A DNA stretch of 64,000 nt, taken from contig NZ_AP022871.1 of assembly GCF_011764565.1 (NCBI RefSeq), positions 3,100,320 to 3,164,319 on the forward strand. Direction: 5' to 3'. The stretch comes from Phytohabitans suffuscus (lineage in GTDB: Bacteria; Actinomycetota; Actinomycetes; Mycobacteriales; Micromonosporaceae). The translations under genes were made by a program, and so were the position numbers. The notes beneath the pieces are model-generated. The model was not told the DNA's origin. It ran no database searches and saw nothing but the letters and a program-made list of their open reading frames with translations. Shown here piece after piece: positions 25,576-34,270 of the stretch (positions are counted from its first letter, which is position 1; every line of letters starts with the position of its first letter).

Positions 25576-26486
25576 CGACCACAGCCGAGCCGGTCACCCG
25601 GCCACCCGCTGGCGCGCCCGACCTGAGCCGTCGCGCGCTCTCGCTCCGCCGCCGGCTCACCAACAGGATCTTCCTCGGCCTGTTCGTCGTGGCTGTGTTC
25701 GTCGCCGTCGTACCGCTCGGACTCGTCGTCTGGTCGGTGCTCAGCCGTGGCGGCGGCGTCATCAGCTGGGAGTTCCTCACCGCGGACATCCCCAACTCGT
25801 TCCGCCGACCGGGCGGCGGCGTCGGCCCGGCCATCATCGGCACCCTGCTCATCACTGGCATGGCCGCGCTGATGGCGATCCCGCTCGGCGTCCTCGGCGC
25901 GATCTACCTGAACGAGTACGGCAAGCAGCGCCCGCTCGCCCGGCTGATCCGCATGATGGCCGACATCATGACCGGCGTGCCGTCGATCGTGATGGGCCTG
26001 TTCATCTACTCGACCTGGGTGCTGCTCTTCGAGACGCGCAGCGGCTTCGCCGGTGCCCTGGCGCTCGCCTGCCTCATGCTCCCGGTGATCATCCGCAGCA
26101 CCGAGGAGATGCTCCGCCTGGTACCGGACGAGCTCCGGCAGGCCAGCCTCGCGCTGGGCGCCCGCAAGTGGCGGACCACCGTCACGGTGGTGCTTCCCGC
26201 GGCGATCTCCGGCATCACCAGCGGCATCCTCCTGGCGATCGCCCGAGCGGCCGGCGAGACCGCACCGATCGTCTTCGTCGTGGGCATCACGGCCTCGACG
26301 AACTGGAGCCTCTTCGATGGCGAAAACACGGCGCTGCCGGCGCAGATCTTCCGGAACGCCAGCCAGGTGTTCGAGCCGGCGCAGGAGCGGGCCTGGGGCT
26401 CTGCCCTCACGCTGATCGTGATCGTCCTGGTCTTCACGATCATCGCCCGCATCATCGCAAACCGCTTCGCCATTAAGGAGCGCTGA
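25572..26486 (+). CDS. pstA: PstA, phosphate ABC transporter permease
   Basis: The 304-residue permease has six main hydrophobic segments and an EAA loop ([19 protein letters not shown]), plus the long first periplasmic loop with [14 protein letters not shown] typical of PstA. ATG 25572 sits in the ATGA overlap with pstC. PstB follows after one base. Confidence 0.95.
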   Translation: MTTTAEPVTRPPAGAPDLSRRALSLRRRLTNRIFLGLFVVAVFVAVVPLGLVVWSVLSRGGGVISWEFLTADIPNSFRRPGGGVGPAIIGTLLITGMAALMAIPLGVLGAIYLNEYGKQRPLARLIRMMADIMTGVPSIVMGLFIYSTWVLLFETRSGFAGALALACLMLPVIIRSTEEMLRLVPDELRQASLALGARKWRTTVTVVLPAAISGITSGILLAIARAAGETAPIVFVVGITASTNWSLFDGENTALPAQIFRNASQVFEPAQERAWGSALTLIVIVLVFTIIARIIANRFAIKER

Positions 26487-26487
26487 C

Positions 26488-27381
26488 ATGACCACGCCCA
26501 ACCCCAAGGTGGAGACAGTGACCGCCAGCGACCGCCCCTCCGTCAGCATCAACGCCCCGTCCACCGGGTGGGGCGCAGTCGGTGTGGACACCCCGCAGGC
26601 TGCCGGCGCTCCCGTCATGGACCTGCGTGACGTCAGCGTCTTCTACGGCAACTACGAGGCGGTCCGCGGCACCTCGATGCCGATCCGGCAAAACCAGATC
26701 ACCGCCATGATCGGCCCGTCCGGCTGTGGCAAGTCGACGATCCTGCGGTCGCTCAACCGCATGAACGACCTCGTCCCCGGCGCCCGGGTGGCTGGCAAGG
26801 TGACCTACCACGGCCAGGACCTGTACGCGAAGGACGTCGACCCGATCCAGGTGCGCCGCCGCATCGGCATGGTGTTCCAGAAGCCCAACCCGTTCCCGAA
26901 GTCCATCTTCGACAACGTGGCGTACGGGCTGCGCATCAACGGCATCAAGGGCAACCTCCACGACCAGGTCGAGGAGGCGCTGACCGGCGCCGCCCTGTGG
27001 GACGAGGTCAAGGACAAGCTCAAGCAGAGCGGCCTGTCCCTCTCCGGCGGGCAGCAGCAGCGGCTCTGCATCGCCCGCACGATCGCCGTCCGCCCGGACG
27101 TGATCCTCATGGACGAGCCCTGCTCCGCCCTCGACCCGATCGCCACCGGCAAGATCGAAGACCTGATGCACGAGCTGACGAAGTCGTACACGATCGTCAT
27201 CGTCACGCACAACATGCAGCAGGCCGCCCGCGTGAGCCACTACACGGCGTTCTTCACCGCGGAGGTCGACGAGAAGCAGGTGCGGCACGGGCGGCTGGTC
27301 GAGTTCAGCGAGACCGGCAAGCTCTTCACCAACCCCAGTGACAAGCGCACCGAGGACTACATCACCGGCCGCTTCGGCTGA
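26488..27381 (+). CDS. pstB: PstB, phosphate ABC transporter ATPase
   Basis: This 297-residue ATPase has Walker [10 protein letters not shown], signature [13 protein letters not shown], Walker [14 protein letters not shown] and the switch histidine in VTHNM. The N-terminus is about 45 residues longer than classical PstB before [12 protein letters not shown] and looks disordered; an internal start is possible but no better ribosome site is seen. It ends the pstSCAB operon before a terminator. Confidence 0.95.
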   Translation: MTTPNPKVETVTASDRPSVSINAPSTGWGAVGVDTPQAAGAPVMDLRDVSVFYGNYEAVRGTSMPIRQNQITAMIGPSGCGKSTILRSLNRMNDLVPGARVAGKVTYHGQDLYAKDVDPIQVRRRIGMVFQKPNPFPKSIFDNVAYGLRINGIKGNLHDQVEEALTGAALWDEVKDKLKQSGLSLSGGQQQRLCIARTIAVRPDVILMDEPCSALDPIATGKIEDLMHELTKSYTIVIVTHNMQQAARVSHYTAFFTAEVDEKQVRHGRLVEFSETGKLFTNPSDKRTEDYITGRFG

Positions 27382-27393
27382 GGTTTTCGCTGG

Positions 27394-27425
27394 AACGGCC
27401 CGGCGGCTTCGGCCACCGGGCCGTT
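27394..27425 (+). terminator. Terminator of the pst operon
   Basis: AACGGCCCGG (27394-27403) pairs with CCGGGCCGTT (27416-27425), with an inner GGC/GCC pairing and TTT following, 12 bases past pstB. Confidence 0.8.
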
Positions 27426-27453
27426 TCTGCTTTCGCCGTGCCCCCTTGCGCGG

Positions 27454-28293
27454 TCAACGCAGGCGGAGCCGGACCGTGCCGTCTGGGGCGATCTCCGGAC
27501 GCGGCATCACGGCCGTGGCCGCGTCGCGACCGGCCGCCGCCGCGAGCACGCCGGCGATGTCCGGGCAGGCGGCCAGGTCGCGCAGCACCGCGACGGTGGG
27601 CGGCAGCATCGCGATCCGGCCCGCCTCGTACGCCGCGACGGCGTCGGCGGGCCGCACCCACATCGTGTGGTCCGCCTCCCCGGAGACGTCGCGGGCCAAC
27701 TGGCGGTCGGGCAGGGCGGCCACGAAGAAGTACGTGTCGAAGCGCCGCGCCTCGAACTCCGGCGTGATCCAGCGCGCCCACGCGCCGAGCAGGTCGGACC
27801 GGAGCCCGAGCCCGCGCCGCGCCAGCACCTCGGCCAGGTGCACCTCCCGGCTCACGAGCCGCCGGCGGTCGCCTTCGAGGTCGTCACCGCCGGGTCGAGC
27901 GCCGCTCCGGGCTCCGGCGACGCCGTCCGCGAGCAGCACACCGGACTCTTCGAAGACCTCGCGCACGGCCGCGCACACGACCGCCTGAGCCTCGTCGGCC
28001 GGCCGCCCGAGCCGCCGCGCCCACTCCCGCGGCGACGGCCCGACCCAGCCCAGGTCGGCCCCGGCGTCGGCGGCGTCGACCCCGCCGCCCGGAAACGCGT
28101 ACATCCCGGAGGCGAACGCCATCGAGGCCGCGCGCCGCAGCACGTACACCTCGAAGCCGGCATCGCCCGGCCGCAGCAGCATGACGGTCGCCGCCACCCG
28201 CGGCACCGCCGGCGTCCCGGCCGCACCGGCCAGAAACCGCCGCGCGTGCTCCTCGAACGCCTCGGGCAGCCGCCACCCGTCCACCTCGGTCAT
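27454..28293 (-). CDS. Nudix hydrolase, NUDT19-like
   Basis: The 279-residue protein has the Nudix motif: GGGVDAADAG early (about residues 69-78), then a long insertion, then AVREVFEESGVLL. The insertion between the glycine and the REVxEE core is typical of the NUDT19/CoA-diphosphatase-like branch. Substrates may be CoA derivatives or other nucleoside diphosphates. ATG 28293 has CATACT seven bases upstream on the minus strand, facing the promoter of the oxidoreductase. Confidence 0.88.
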   Translation of the reverse strand: MTEVDGWRLPEAFEEHARRFLAGAAGTPAVPRVAATVMLLRPGDAGFEVYVLRRAASMAFASGMYAFPGGGVDAADAGADLGWVGPSPREWARRLGRPADEAQAVVCAAVREVFEESGVLLADGVAGARSGARPGGDDLEGDRRRLVSREVHLAEVLARRGLGLRSDLLGAWARWITPEFEARRFDTYFFVAALPDRQLARDVSGEADHTMWVRPADAVAAYEAGRIAMLPPTVAVLRDLAACPDIAGVLAAAAGRDAATAVMPRPEIAPDGTVRLRLR

Positions 28294-28300
28294 CGATCAC

Positions 28301-28316
28301 AGTATGCCCGTACGAT
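28301..28316. promoter_or_regulatory. Divergent leaderless promoters, Nudix and oxidoreductase
   Basis: Minus strand CATACT (28306-28301) is seven bases before the Nudix ATG; plus strand TACGAT (28311-28316) is eight bases before ATG 28325. Both genes start within a 31-base gap. Confidence 0.5.
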
Positions 28317-28324
28317 CCGGTGTC

Positions 28325-29302
28325 ATGAGTGAGCGCACGCGATGGGGCATCCTCGCCACCGGTGGCATCGCCACCTCGTTCGTGCAGGACCTGAAGCTGC
28401 TGCCGGACGCGGAGGTGGTGGCCGTCGGGTCGCGGTCGGCGCAGTCCGCGCAGGCTTTCGCCGGCAGGCACGGGATCCCTCGGGCGTACGGCTCGTGGCG
28501 CGAGCTGGCCGACGACAGCGACATCGACGTCGTCTACGTGGCCACGCCGCACTCCGCCCACTACGCCGCCACCCGCATCCTGCTGGAGGCCGGGCGTGCC
28601 GTGCTGTGCGAAAAGCCGTTCACGCTGGACCTCACCACCACCGTCGAGCTTGTCGACATGGCACGCGACCGTGGCATCTTTCTGATGGAGGCCATGTGGA
28701 TGCGGTGCAACCCGAGCGTGCTGCGCATGGTCGAGCTGATCCGCGACGGCGCGATCGGCGAGGTGACCAGCGTGCATGCCGACTTCGGGGTGGCCGGGCC
28801 GTTCGAGCCGGGCCACCGCATGCGGGCGCCGGAGCTGGGCGGCGGGGCGCTGCTCGACCTCGGCGTCTACCCGGTGAGCTTCGCCCACCTGATCCTCGGC
28901 GTCCCTGAGCACGTGCGCGCCTGGGCCAAGATCGGGCCCGAGGGCACGGACGAGAACACCGGGATCATCTTCGGGTACGACTCGGGTGCCATCGCGGCGC
29001 TCACCAGCGGCATGCTGGGGCAGACCGCGCTCGGCGCCACGGTCAGCGGCACCCAGGGGCGGATCGTCGTCGACCCGCCGTTCTTCCGGCCGGACCGGTT
29101 CACGCTGCACCGCGAGGGCGCGGAGCCCGAGGTGGTCGAGCTGCCCCGGGACGGGCTCGGCTACCTGTACGAGGCGGCCGAGGTGCAGCGCTGCCTGCGC
29201 GAAGGGCTGACCGAGAGCCCGCTCGTGCCGCACGCGGTGACGATCCAGGTCATGGAGCTGCTCGACAAGGTCCGCGAGCAGATCGGGGTCGCGTACGGCT
29301 GA
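28325..29302 (+). CDS. Gfo/Idh/MocA family NAD(P)-dependent oxidoreductase
   Basis: This 325-residue protein has a Rossmann N-terminus (WGILATGGIATSFVQDL), the conserved CEKPFTLDL (about residues 96-104) and a C-terminal alpha/beta substrate domain with GGGALLDLGVYPVSF. Members oxidise or reduce sugars, inositols or trans-dihydrodiols; the last of these is compatible with the MEAMWMRCNP segment. The substrate is not determined. Confidence 0.9.
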   Translation: MSERTRWGILATGGIATSFVQDLKLLPDAEVVAVGSRSAQSAQAFAGRHGIPRAYGSWRELADDSDIDVVYVATPHSAHYAATRILLEAGRAVLCEKPFTLDLTTTVELVDMARDRGIFLMEAMWMRCNPSVLRMVELIRDGAIGEVTSVHADFGVAGPFEPGHRMRAPELGGGALLDLGVYPVSFAHLILGVPEHVRAWAKIGPEGTDENTGIIFGYDSGAIAALTSGMLGQTALGATVSGTQGRIVVDPPFFRPDRFTLHREGAEPEVVELPRDGLGYLYEAAEVQRCLREGLTESPLVPHAVTIQVMELLDKVREQIGVAYG

Positions 29303-29308
29303 CGCGGC

Positions 29309-30310
29309 TCAGAAGAGCGGCCGCACCATCAGGTACACGAGGCTGGCCATCAGCCCGGCGGCCGGGAACGTCAGGATCCAGCCGCCCACGATCGTGCCCG
29401 CCACCTCCCAGCGCACGGCGGAGAGGCGCTTCGTGGCGCCCACGCCCATGATCGCGGACGTGATCGTGTGCGTGGTGGAGATCGGGGCTCCCAGCACGAG
29501 CGCGTTGAAGTACAGGACGGCGCTGGCCACGCTCTCCGCCGCGAAGCCCTCCGGCGGGCGGAGGTCGACGATCTTCCGGCCGAGCGTGCGGATGATCCGC
29601 CAGCCACCCGCGTACGTGCCGAGCGCCAGCACCGTCGCGGACGCCCAGAACGTCCACTCGGGGATGTGCTCGGCGCTGTCCTGGTACCCGCCGACGTAGA
29701 GGGCGAGCACCACGATGCCGATCGTCTTGGCCGCGTCCTGCATGCCGTGGCCGATCGACATGGCCGCGGCCGAGAAGGTCTGCGCGATGCGGAAGCCCCG
29801 GTTGAGCCGGGCCGGATGACCGTGCCGGAAGATCCACAGGACGGCGAGCATGAACAGGAAGCCGAGCACGAAGCCGACCATCGGCGACAGGATCATCGGG
29901 AGGATGACGTCTTCGACGATCCCGCGCCACAGCACGGTGCCGGCCGCGGCCAGCGTGGCGCCGACCAGGCCGCCGATGAGCGCGTGTGACGAGGAGGAGG
30001 GCAGGCCGAAGTACCAGGTGATCAGGTTCCACAGGATCGCGCCGAGCACGCCCGCGAACACGATGCCGAGGCTGTCCCGCCCGGTCGGCAGCGCGACCAG
30101 CCCGCTGCCGACGGTCTTGGCGACGTCGGCGCCGAAGTGCGCCCCGACGAAGTTGCCGACCGCCGCCATCAGCAGGGCCACGCGCGGCGTGAGGGCGCGC
30201 GTGGAGATGCTCGTCGCGATCGCGTTCGCCGCGTCGTGGAAGCCGTTCGTGTAGTCGAAGGCCAGCGCGATGATGATCACCGCGAGGACGGCGACGAGCT
30301 CCCCGCTCAA
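29309..30310 (-). CDS. pit: Low-affinity inorganic phosphate transporter (Pit family)
   Basis: The 333-residue protein has about ten transmembrane helices and both Pit signature repeats: DYTNGFHDAANAIATSIST near residue 23 and the inverted copy around FSAAAMSIGHGMQDAAKTIG. It imports phosphate with protons or as a metal-phosphate complex. It starts at TTG 30310 with AAGGAG nine bases upstream. It follows DUF47 by three bases in a ppk2-DUF47-pit operon. Confidence 0.93.
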   Translation of the reverse strand: MSGELVAVLAVIIIALAFDYTNGFHDAANAIATSISTRALTPRVALLMAAVGNFVGAHFGADVAKTVGSGLVALPTGRDSLGIVFAGVLGAILWNLITWYFGLPSSSSHALIGGLVGATLAAAGTVLWRGIVEDVILPMILSPMVGFVLGFLFMLAVLWIFRHGHPARLNRGFRIAQTFSAAAMSIGHGMQDAAKTIGIVVLALYVGGYQDSAEHIPEWTFWASATVLALGTYAGGWRIIRTLGRKIVDLRPPEGFAAESVASAVLYFNALVLGAPISTTHTITSAIMGVGATKRLSAVRWEVAGTIVGGWILTFPAAGLMASLVYLMVRPLF

Positions 30311-30313
30311 GAA

Positions 30314-30940
30314 CTACGACTCCTTGACCGCGATGGTCTCGACCGTGTTGGCCACGTGCTCGAACGCGTCGCAGGCAGCCTCCAGCTCGTCGGCGACCTC
30401 CTTCATCTTCAGCACCGTGAGCGCGTCGTACTCGCCGGAGAAGAGGCGCACCAGCAGCATCCGGTAGGCGCGGTCGCCCTCGTTCTCCAGCCGGTTGCAC
30501 TCGATCCAGTAGTCTTCGAGCGCCTTCATCGTCTTCAGCCGGGGCATCGCGTCGGCGGTGAGCTTGGCCTGCTCGTCGAGCACCGCGATCAGCTCGTGCA
30601 TCTCGCGGGGCAGCGAGGGGAGCTTCGTGAGGCCGTACAGGTACAGCAGGCTCCCGACCGCCTCCAGATGGTCCATCACATCGTCGAGCTGCGAGCCCAG
30701 CCGGTAGATGTCCTCCCGGTCGAAGGGCGTGATGAAGGACGAGTTGATCTTCTGGTACAGCTCGTGCGTCAGCTGGTCGCTGTCGTGCTCCACCTCGGTC
30801 AGCCGGTCGCTCACCGACTGGACGTCGACGCCGGGCAGCGCCAGCTCGTTGAGCAGCTCCGTGCCGCGCACGAGGTTGTGCGCCGCCTTCGTGAACAGCT
30901 CGTAGAAGGCACCCTCGGTGGGCCGGAAGGAGAACCTCAC
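30314..30940 (-). CDS. DUF47 (PhoU-like) phosphate transport accessory protein
   Basis: This 208-residue all-helical protein resembles PhoU (FYELFTKAAHNLVRGTELL at the start, DREDIYRLGSQLDDVMDHLE in the middle). DUF47 proteins accompany Pit transporters and modulate them. GTG 30940 overlaps the polyphosphate kinase stop as GTGA. Confidence 0.92.
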   Translation of the reverse strand: MRFSFRPTEGAFYELFTKAAHNLVRGTELLNELALPGVDVQSVSDRLTEVEHDSDQLTHELYQKINSSFITPFDREDIYRLGSQLDDVMDHLEAVGSLLYLYGLTKLPSLPREMHELIAVLDEQAKLTADAMPRLKTMKALEDYWIECNRLENEGDRAYRMLLVRLFSGEYDALTVLKMKEVADELEAACDAFEHVANTVETIAVKES

Positions 30941-31815
30941 GAGGCCATCGCCGGCGCGCGGTCCGCCTCCAGCCGCTGACGCTCCGCGTCGAGATCGAAA
31001 TCAGGCTCCGGATAGGACAACCGCATCTCCTTGAACGTCTCCAGCACGATGTTGGCCACGGCCCAGTCGCGGTACCACTTGCGGTCGGCCGGCACGACGA
31101 ACCACGGGGCGTGATCGGTCGAGCACCGACCCAACGCGTCGGTGTAGGCCGCCTGGTAGTCCGTCCAGCGGGCGCGGGCGTCTACATCGGCCGGATTGTA
31201 CTTCCAGTGCTTGGTCGGGTCGGTCAACCGTTCAAGCAGGCGTTCGCGCTGCTCGTCGTAGGAGATGTGGAGCATGACCTTGACGAGCGTGAATCCGTCA
31301 CCGGTCAGCTCGCGCTCGAAGGCGTTGATCTGGCCGTACCGCTCCCGCCAGACGTCCGCCGGCACCAGCGAGTCGACCCGCGCGATCAGCACGTCTTCGT
31401 AGTGCGAGCGGTTGAAGACGCCCATCAGCCCGGCGGACGGCAGCGCGCGGCGGATCCGCCACAGGAAGTCGTGCTTCAGCTCCTCTTCGCTCGGCGGCCC
31501 GAAGCCCACGAGGTGCAGGCCGAGCGGGTTCATCGCGCCGGCCACCTTCTTGATGGTGCCGTCCTTGCCGCCGCAGTCCATCGCCTGCAGCACCAGCAGC
31601 ACCCGGCGGTTGCCGCCGGAGCCCTTCGCGCTCGCGTACAGCATCTCCTGGTGCACCGCCAGCTCGCCGCCGATCAACGCGAGCTGCTCCCGCGCCCAGA
31701 CCTTCTGGTCCCTGCCCGTCACCTTGCGGCCGGGCAGCCCGGGTGTCGAGCCGGGGTCGATGTCCTTGAGATTCACAGCCGGACCGACCCGCAGCAGCTC
31801 ACGTACAGACGTCAT
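30937..31815 (-). CDS. ppk2: Polyphosphate kinase 2 family protein
   Basis: The 292-residue P-loop kinase has Walker A AMDCGGKDGT (about residues 78-87), the Walker B-like FNRSHYEDVL and a lid region with DERRERLLERL-like sequence (DEQRERLLERLTDPTKHWKY). PPK2 enzymes use polyphosphate to phosphorylate nucleotides (AMP, ADP or GDP). Its position with pit and DUF47 suggests joint phosphate and polyphosphate handling. ATG 31815 is preferred to the adjacent TTG. Confidence 0.92.
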   Translation of the reverse strand: MTSVRELLRVGPAVNLKDIDPGSTPGLPGRKVTGRDQKVWAREQLALIGGELAVHQEMLYASAKGSGGNRRVLLVLQAMDCGGKDGTIKKVAGAMNPLGLHLVGFGPPSEEELKHDFLWRIRRALPSAGLMGVFNRSHYEDVLIARVDSLVPADVWRERYGQINAFERELTGDGFTLVKVMLHISYDEQRERLLERLTDPTKHWKYNPADVDARARWTDYQAAYTDALGRCSTDHAPWFVVPADRKWYRDWAVANIVLETFKEMRLSYPEPDFDLDAERQRLEADRAPAMAS

Positions 31816-31875
31816 CAACCGATCATCGCTTACCCGGGGCGTAAGTGCCGCTCAAGGGTAGGTAACACTGGACGG

Positions 31876-32820
31876 GTGCGGGATCTCGCGACGGAGTTCG
31901 AGGCCGAGCGGCGCCACCTTTTCGCGGTCGCCTACCGGATGCTCGGCGGCCGCGCCGAGGCCGAAGACGCGGTCCAGGAGACCTGGCTTCGCTATGCCGA
32001 CGCGCTCGCCGACCCGGCCGACCGCGCCGAGATCCGCGACCTGCGCGGCTGGCTGACCACCACGATCGGCCGCATCTGCCTCGACGTGCTGCGGTCGGCG
32101 CGCGTGCGCCGCGAGGCGTACCCCGGCCAGTGGCTCCCGGAGCCGCTGGTCAACCGCATGCCCGACGGCGCTCCCGACCCCGCTGACGTGGTGGCCCGCT
32201 CCGACGAGGTGAGCATGGCGCTCCTGGTCGTCCTCGAGCGCCTCACGCCGGAGCAGCGGGTCGCGTTCGTGCTGCACGACGTGTTCGTGGTGCCGTTCGA
32301 CGAGATTGCGAGCGCCCTGGGCACGACGGTGGAGGCCGCCCGGCAGCTGGCCTCGCGGGCCCGCCGGGCCGTCGCCGACGGGCCGCCGAAGCACACCGCC
32401 GACCTGTCCGAGCAGCGCCGGCTGGCGGCCGCGTTCTTCGCCGCGGTGCAGTCGGGTGAGATCGAAGAGCTGATGGCCGTACTGGCGCCCGACGCCGTGA
32501 TGATCGGCGACGGCGGCGGCGTCTTCCCGGCCGCCGGGCGCCCGCTGGTCGGCGCCACCGAGGTGGCCCGCTTCGTGCTCGGCCTCTTCAACCGCACCAG
32601 CAAGGACCTGCACAACACCAGGGCCGCGCCGGTGGAGGTCAACGGCGGGTTCGGCATCCAGGTCGACGGCGACCACAAGAGCGGCCTGCCGATGCGGATC
32701 GTGGTCTCGTTCGCCGCCGCGGACGGCCGGATCACCGGCGTCTTCAACCAGCTCAGCCCCGAAAAGGTGGCATCGGTGCCACCCTGCCGCCCGACACGAG
32801 CAGCTGGCCGCCGGAGCTAG
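31876..32820 (+). CDS. ECF sigma factor with SnoaL-like C-terminal domain (SigJ/ECF41-like)
   Basis: This 314-residue protein has sigma region 2 (HLFAVAYRMLGGRAEAEDAV, DAVQETWLRY), region 4 (LTPEQRVAFVLHDVF, FDEIASALGTTVEAARQL) and a fused SnoaL_2 domain (AVLAPDAVMIGDGGG), as in ECF41 and SigJ, where the extension controls activity without a classical anti-sigma factor. GTG 31876 follows TAACAC by seven bases, a leaderless start. The usual downstream oxidoreductase or carboxymuconolactone decarboxylase partner is absent. Confidence 0.92.
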   Translation: MRDLATEFEAERRHLFAVAYRMLGGRAEAEDAVQETWLRYADALADPADRAEIRDLRGWLTTTIGRICLDVLRSARVRREAYPGQWLPEPLVNRMPDGAPDPADVVARSDEVSMALLVVLERLTPEQRVAFVLHDVFVVPFDEIASALGTTVEAARQLASRARRAVADGPPKHTADLSEQRRLAAAFFAAVQSGEIEELMAVLAPDAVMIGDGGGVFPAAGRPLVGATEVARFVLGLFNRTSKDLHNTRAAPVEVNGGFGIQVDGDHKSGLPMRIVVSFAAADGRITGVFNQLSPEKVASVPPCRPTRAAGRRS

Positions 32821-33320
32821 ACGACTAGGGCGAGCCACTTGCGGTACGCGGACGCGAACGGCTCGGTGCCGTCGCCGAGCGCGTCGAGGAGCCAGCTCGC
32901 GGCCGCGTGGGCGTTTTCGGCGACATCGTCGGGATAGCCGAACCGCTCCCGGTGCTCGGCGAACTCGTCCTCGTCGCGCAGCTCCACCGCACCGGTCGCC
33001 CGCCGCCGCACCACGTCGAGGTCCAGGTCGATGATCCGGACGGTGTCGCCCTCCCACTCGGCCGGGGTGGCGATGTCGCAGTACACCTCGCTGGTGCGCG
33101 GTGGCGGGTTGAACATGCCGGTCCACCACGCGTCGTGCGGCACCAGCACCACGAACGGGATCTGCTCCACCGAGGGACGCCCGTGGTAGACCGAGCGGGT
33201 GCCCGCGCTGACGCCGAGCCAGGTGCCCAGGTCGTCTTCGGCGAGCCGGCGCGCCGGGTAGTCACGGTGCGCCGAGCCGTCGTACTTGCGGTAGACGACC
33301 CGGACCATGTCGCTCGGCAT
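32817..33320 (-). CDS. DUF402 domain protein
   Basis: The 167-residue protein shows the DUF402 pattern: YHGRPSVEQIPFVVLVPHD, then VYCDIATPAEWEGDTVRIIDLDLDVV and DEDEFAEHRERFGYP. Characterised relatives include nucleoside diphosphatases (the phosphatase Ntdp type) and RNA-related proteins; activity here is undetermined. The first ATG (33320) or MVRVVYRKYDG (33308) could be the start. It converges on the sigma factor, sharing CTAG. Confidence 0.88.
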   Translation of the reverse strand: MPSDMVRVVYRKYDGSAHRDYPARRLAEDDLGTWLGVSAGTRSVYHGRPSVEQIPFVVLVPHDAWWTGMFNPPPRTSEVYCDIATPAEWEGDTVRIIDLDLDVVRRRATGAVELRDEDEFAEHRERFGYPDDVAENAHAAASWLLDALGDGTEPFASAYRKWLALVV

Positions 33321-33470
33321 GCCCGCACCCTAGCCGATGCGCCGTTCGGCGGATGCCACATCCTCTGTCCGGCCCGCGCCGGCCCGACGTGCGAAGATCG
33401 AGAATTGTCGCTACAGTATTTTCGGCTGCCGCTTCGACACACGACGATGCGATTTCGGGTGAGAAACCCT

Positions 33471-34178
33471 ATGTCCGAAAACGACAGTGCCCGACTCCTC
33501 GCCGAGCTGGCGGAGCTTCACACACAAGCGCGGGCTCTGGCCGCCCAGCTGTCCACGGATCACGACCCGGGATTGCGCTGCACGGGCGCCGATCGAAATG
33601 GCCTGGCGCGGGTGACTGTGGACGGTCATGGACGACCGACCGGCGTGACCGTCGCACCGGACTGGCGGCGCGGAGCCGCGCCGCCCGACCTGGCCCGTGC
33701 CCTGCTCGACGCGATGGGCGAGGCGCAGGCCCGGCGCCTTGAGGCGTGGGTCGCGGGCAGCGCACCGGCGACCACGGCCCTGCTCGATCGCACGCTGGCG
33801 CCCGGCCTGTTCGACGCGTCCGGCCCGGAGCTGATTCGCGATCTGCTGCCAATCCTCGACCGGGCCGAGCAGCAGTTGGACGAGGCGAGCCGCCAGCTGA
33901 CCGACCATTTCACCGAAAAGGCATTACTGTCCGGTCCAGGTGGCGAGGTGACCATTACCACCGAGGGCGGCCAGGTAACCGGGATCGAATTCGACGACCG
34001 CTGGATCACGACGGCCGCGGCGGAAGAGGTCGCGCATATCCTGTGCCGGCTTTTCCAGGAGGCCCACGACCGTTCCTGGGTCGGAATCGGCGACCTTCTC
34101 CCACCTGAGTTGGGCGACCTGACGTCGTTCGCCGCCGATCCTGACCGGATGCTGCGACAGCTCGGCCTCCGGGCCTGA
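33471..34178 (+). CDS. Tandem YbaB/EbfC-like protein
   Basis: This 235-residue protein appears to contain two YbaB-like units. Unit one (residues about 1-105) has a leading helix then ARVTVDGHGRPTGVTVAPDW and a helix. Unit two (about 115-225) has a long helix EQQLDEASRQLTDHFTEKAL then EVTITTEGGQVTGIEFDDRW and a helix. Single YbaB proteins bind DNA as dimers, so this could be a one-chain pseudo-dimer. ATG 33471 has GGGTGAG seven bases upstream. It lies beside dinG, with no recR or dnaX nearby. Confidence 0.65.
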   Translation: MSENDSARLLAELAELHTQARALAAQLSTDHDPGLRCTGADRNGLARVTVDGHGRPTGVTVAPDWRRGAAPPDLARALLDAMGEAQARRLEAWVAGSAPATTALLDRTLAPGLFDASGPELIRDLLPILDRAEQQLDEASRQLTDHFTEKALLSGPGGEVTITTEGGQVTGIEFDDRWITTAAAEEVAHILCRLFQEAHDRSWVGIGDLLPPELGDLTSFAADPDRMLRQLGLRA

Positions 34179-34270
34179 CGGGTGCGGCGGTCAGCCATGC
34201 GGGTTGTGGATAACGCGCGGCGGCTGTGGATAAGCGCGGATGCGTCGGCGGGGGCGGGTACCGTCGCACG

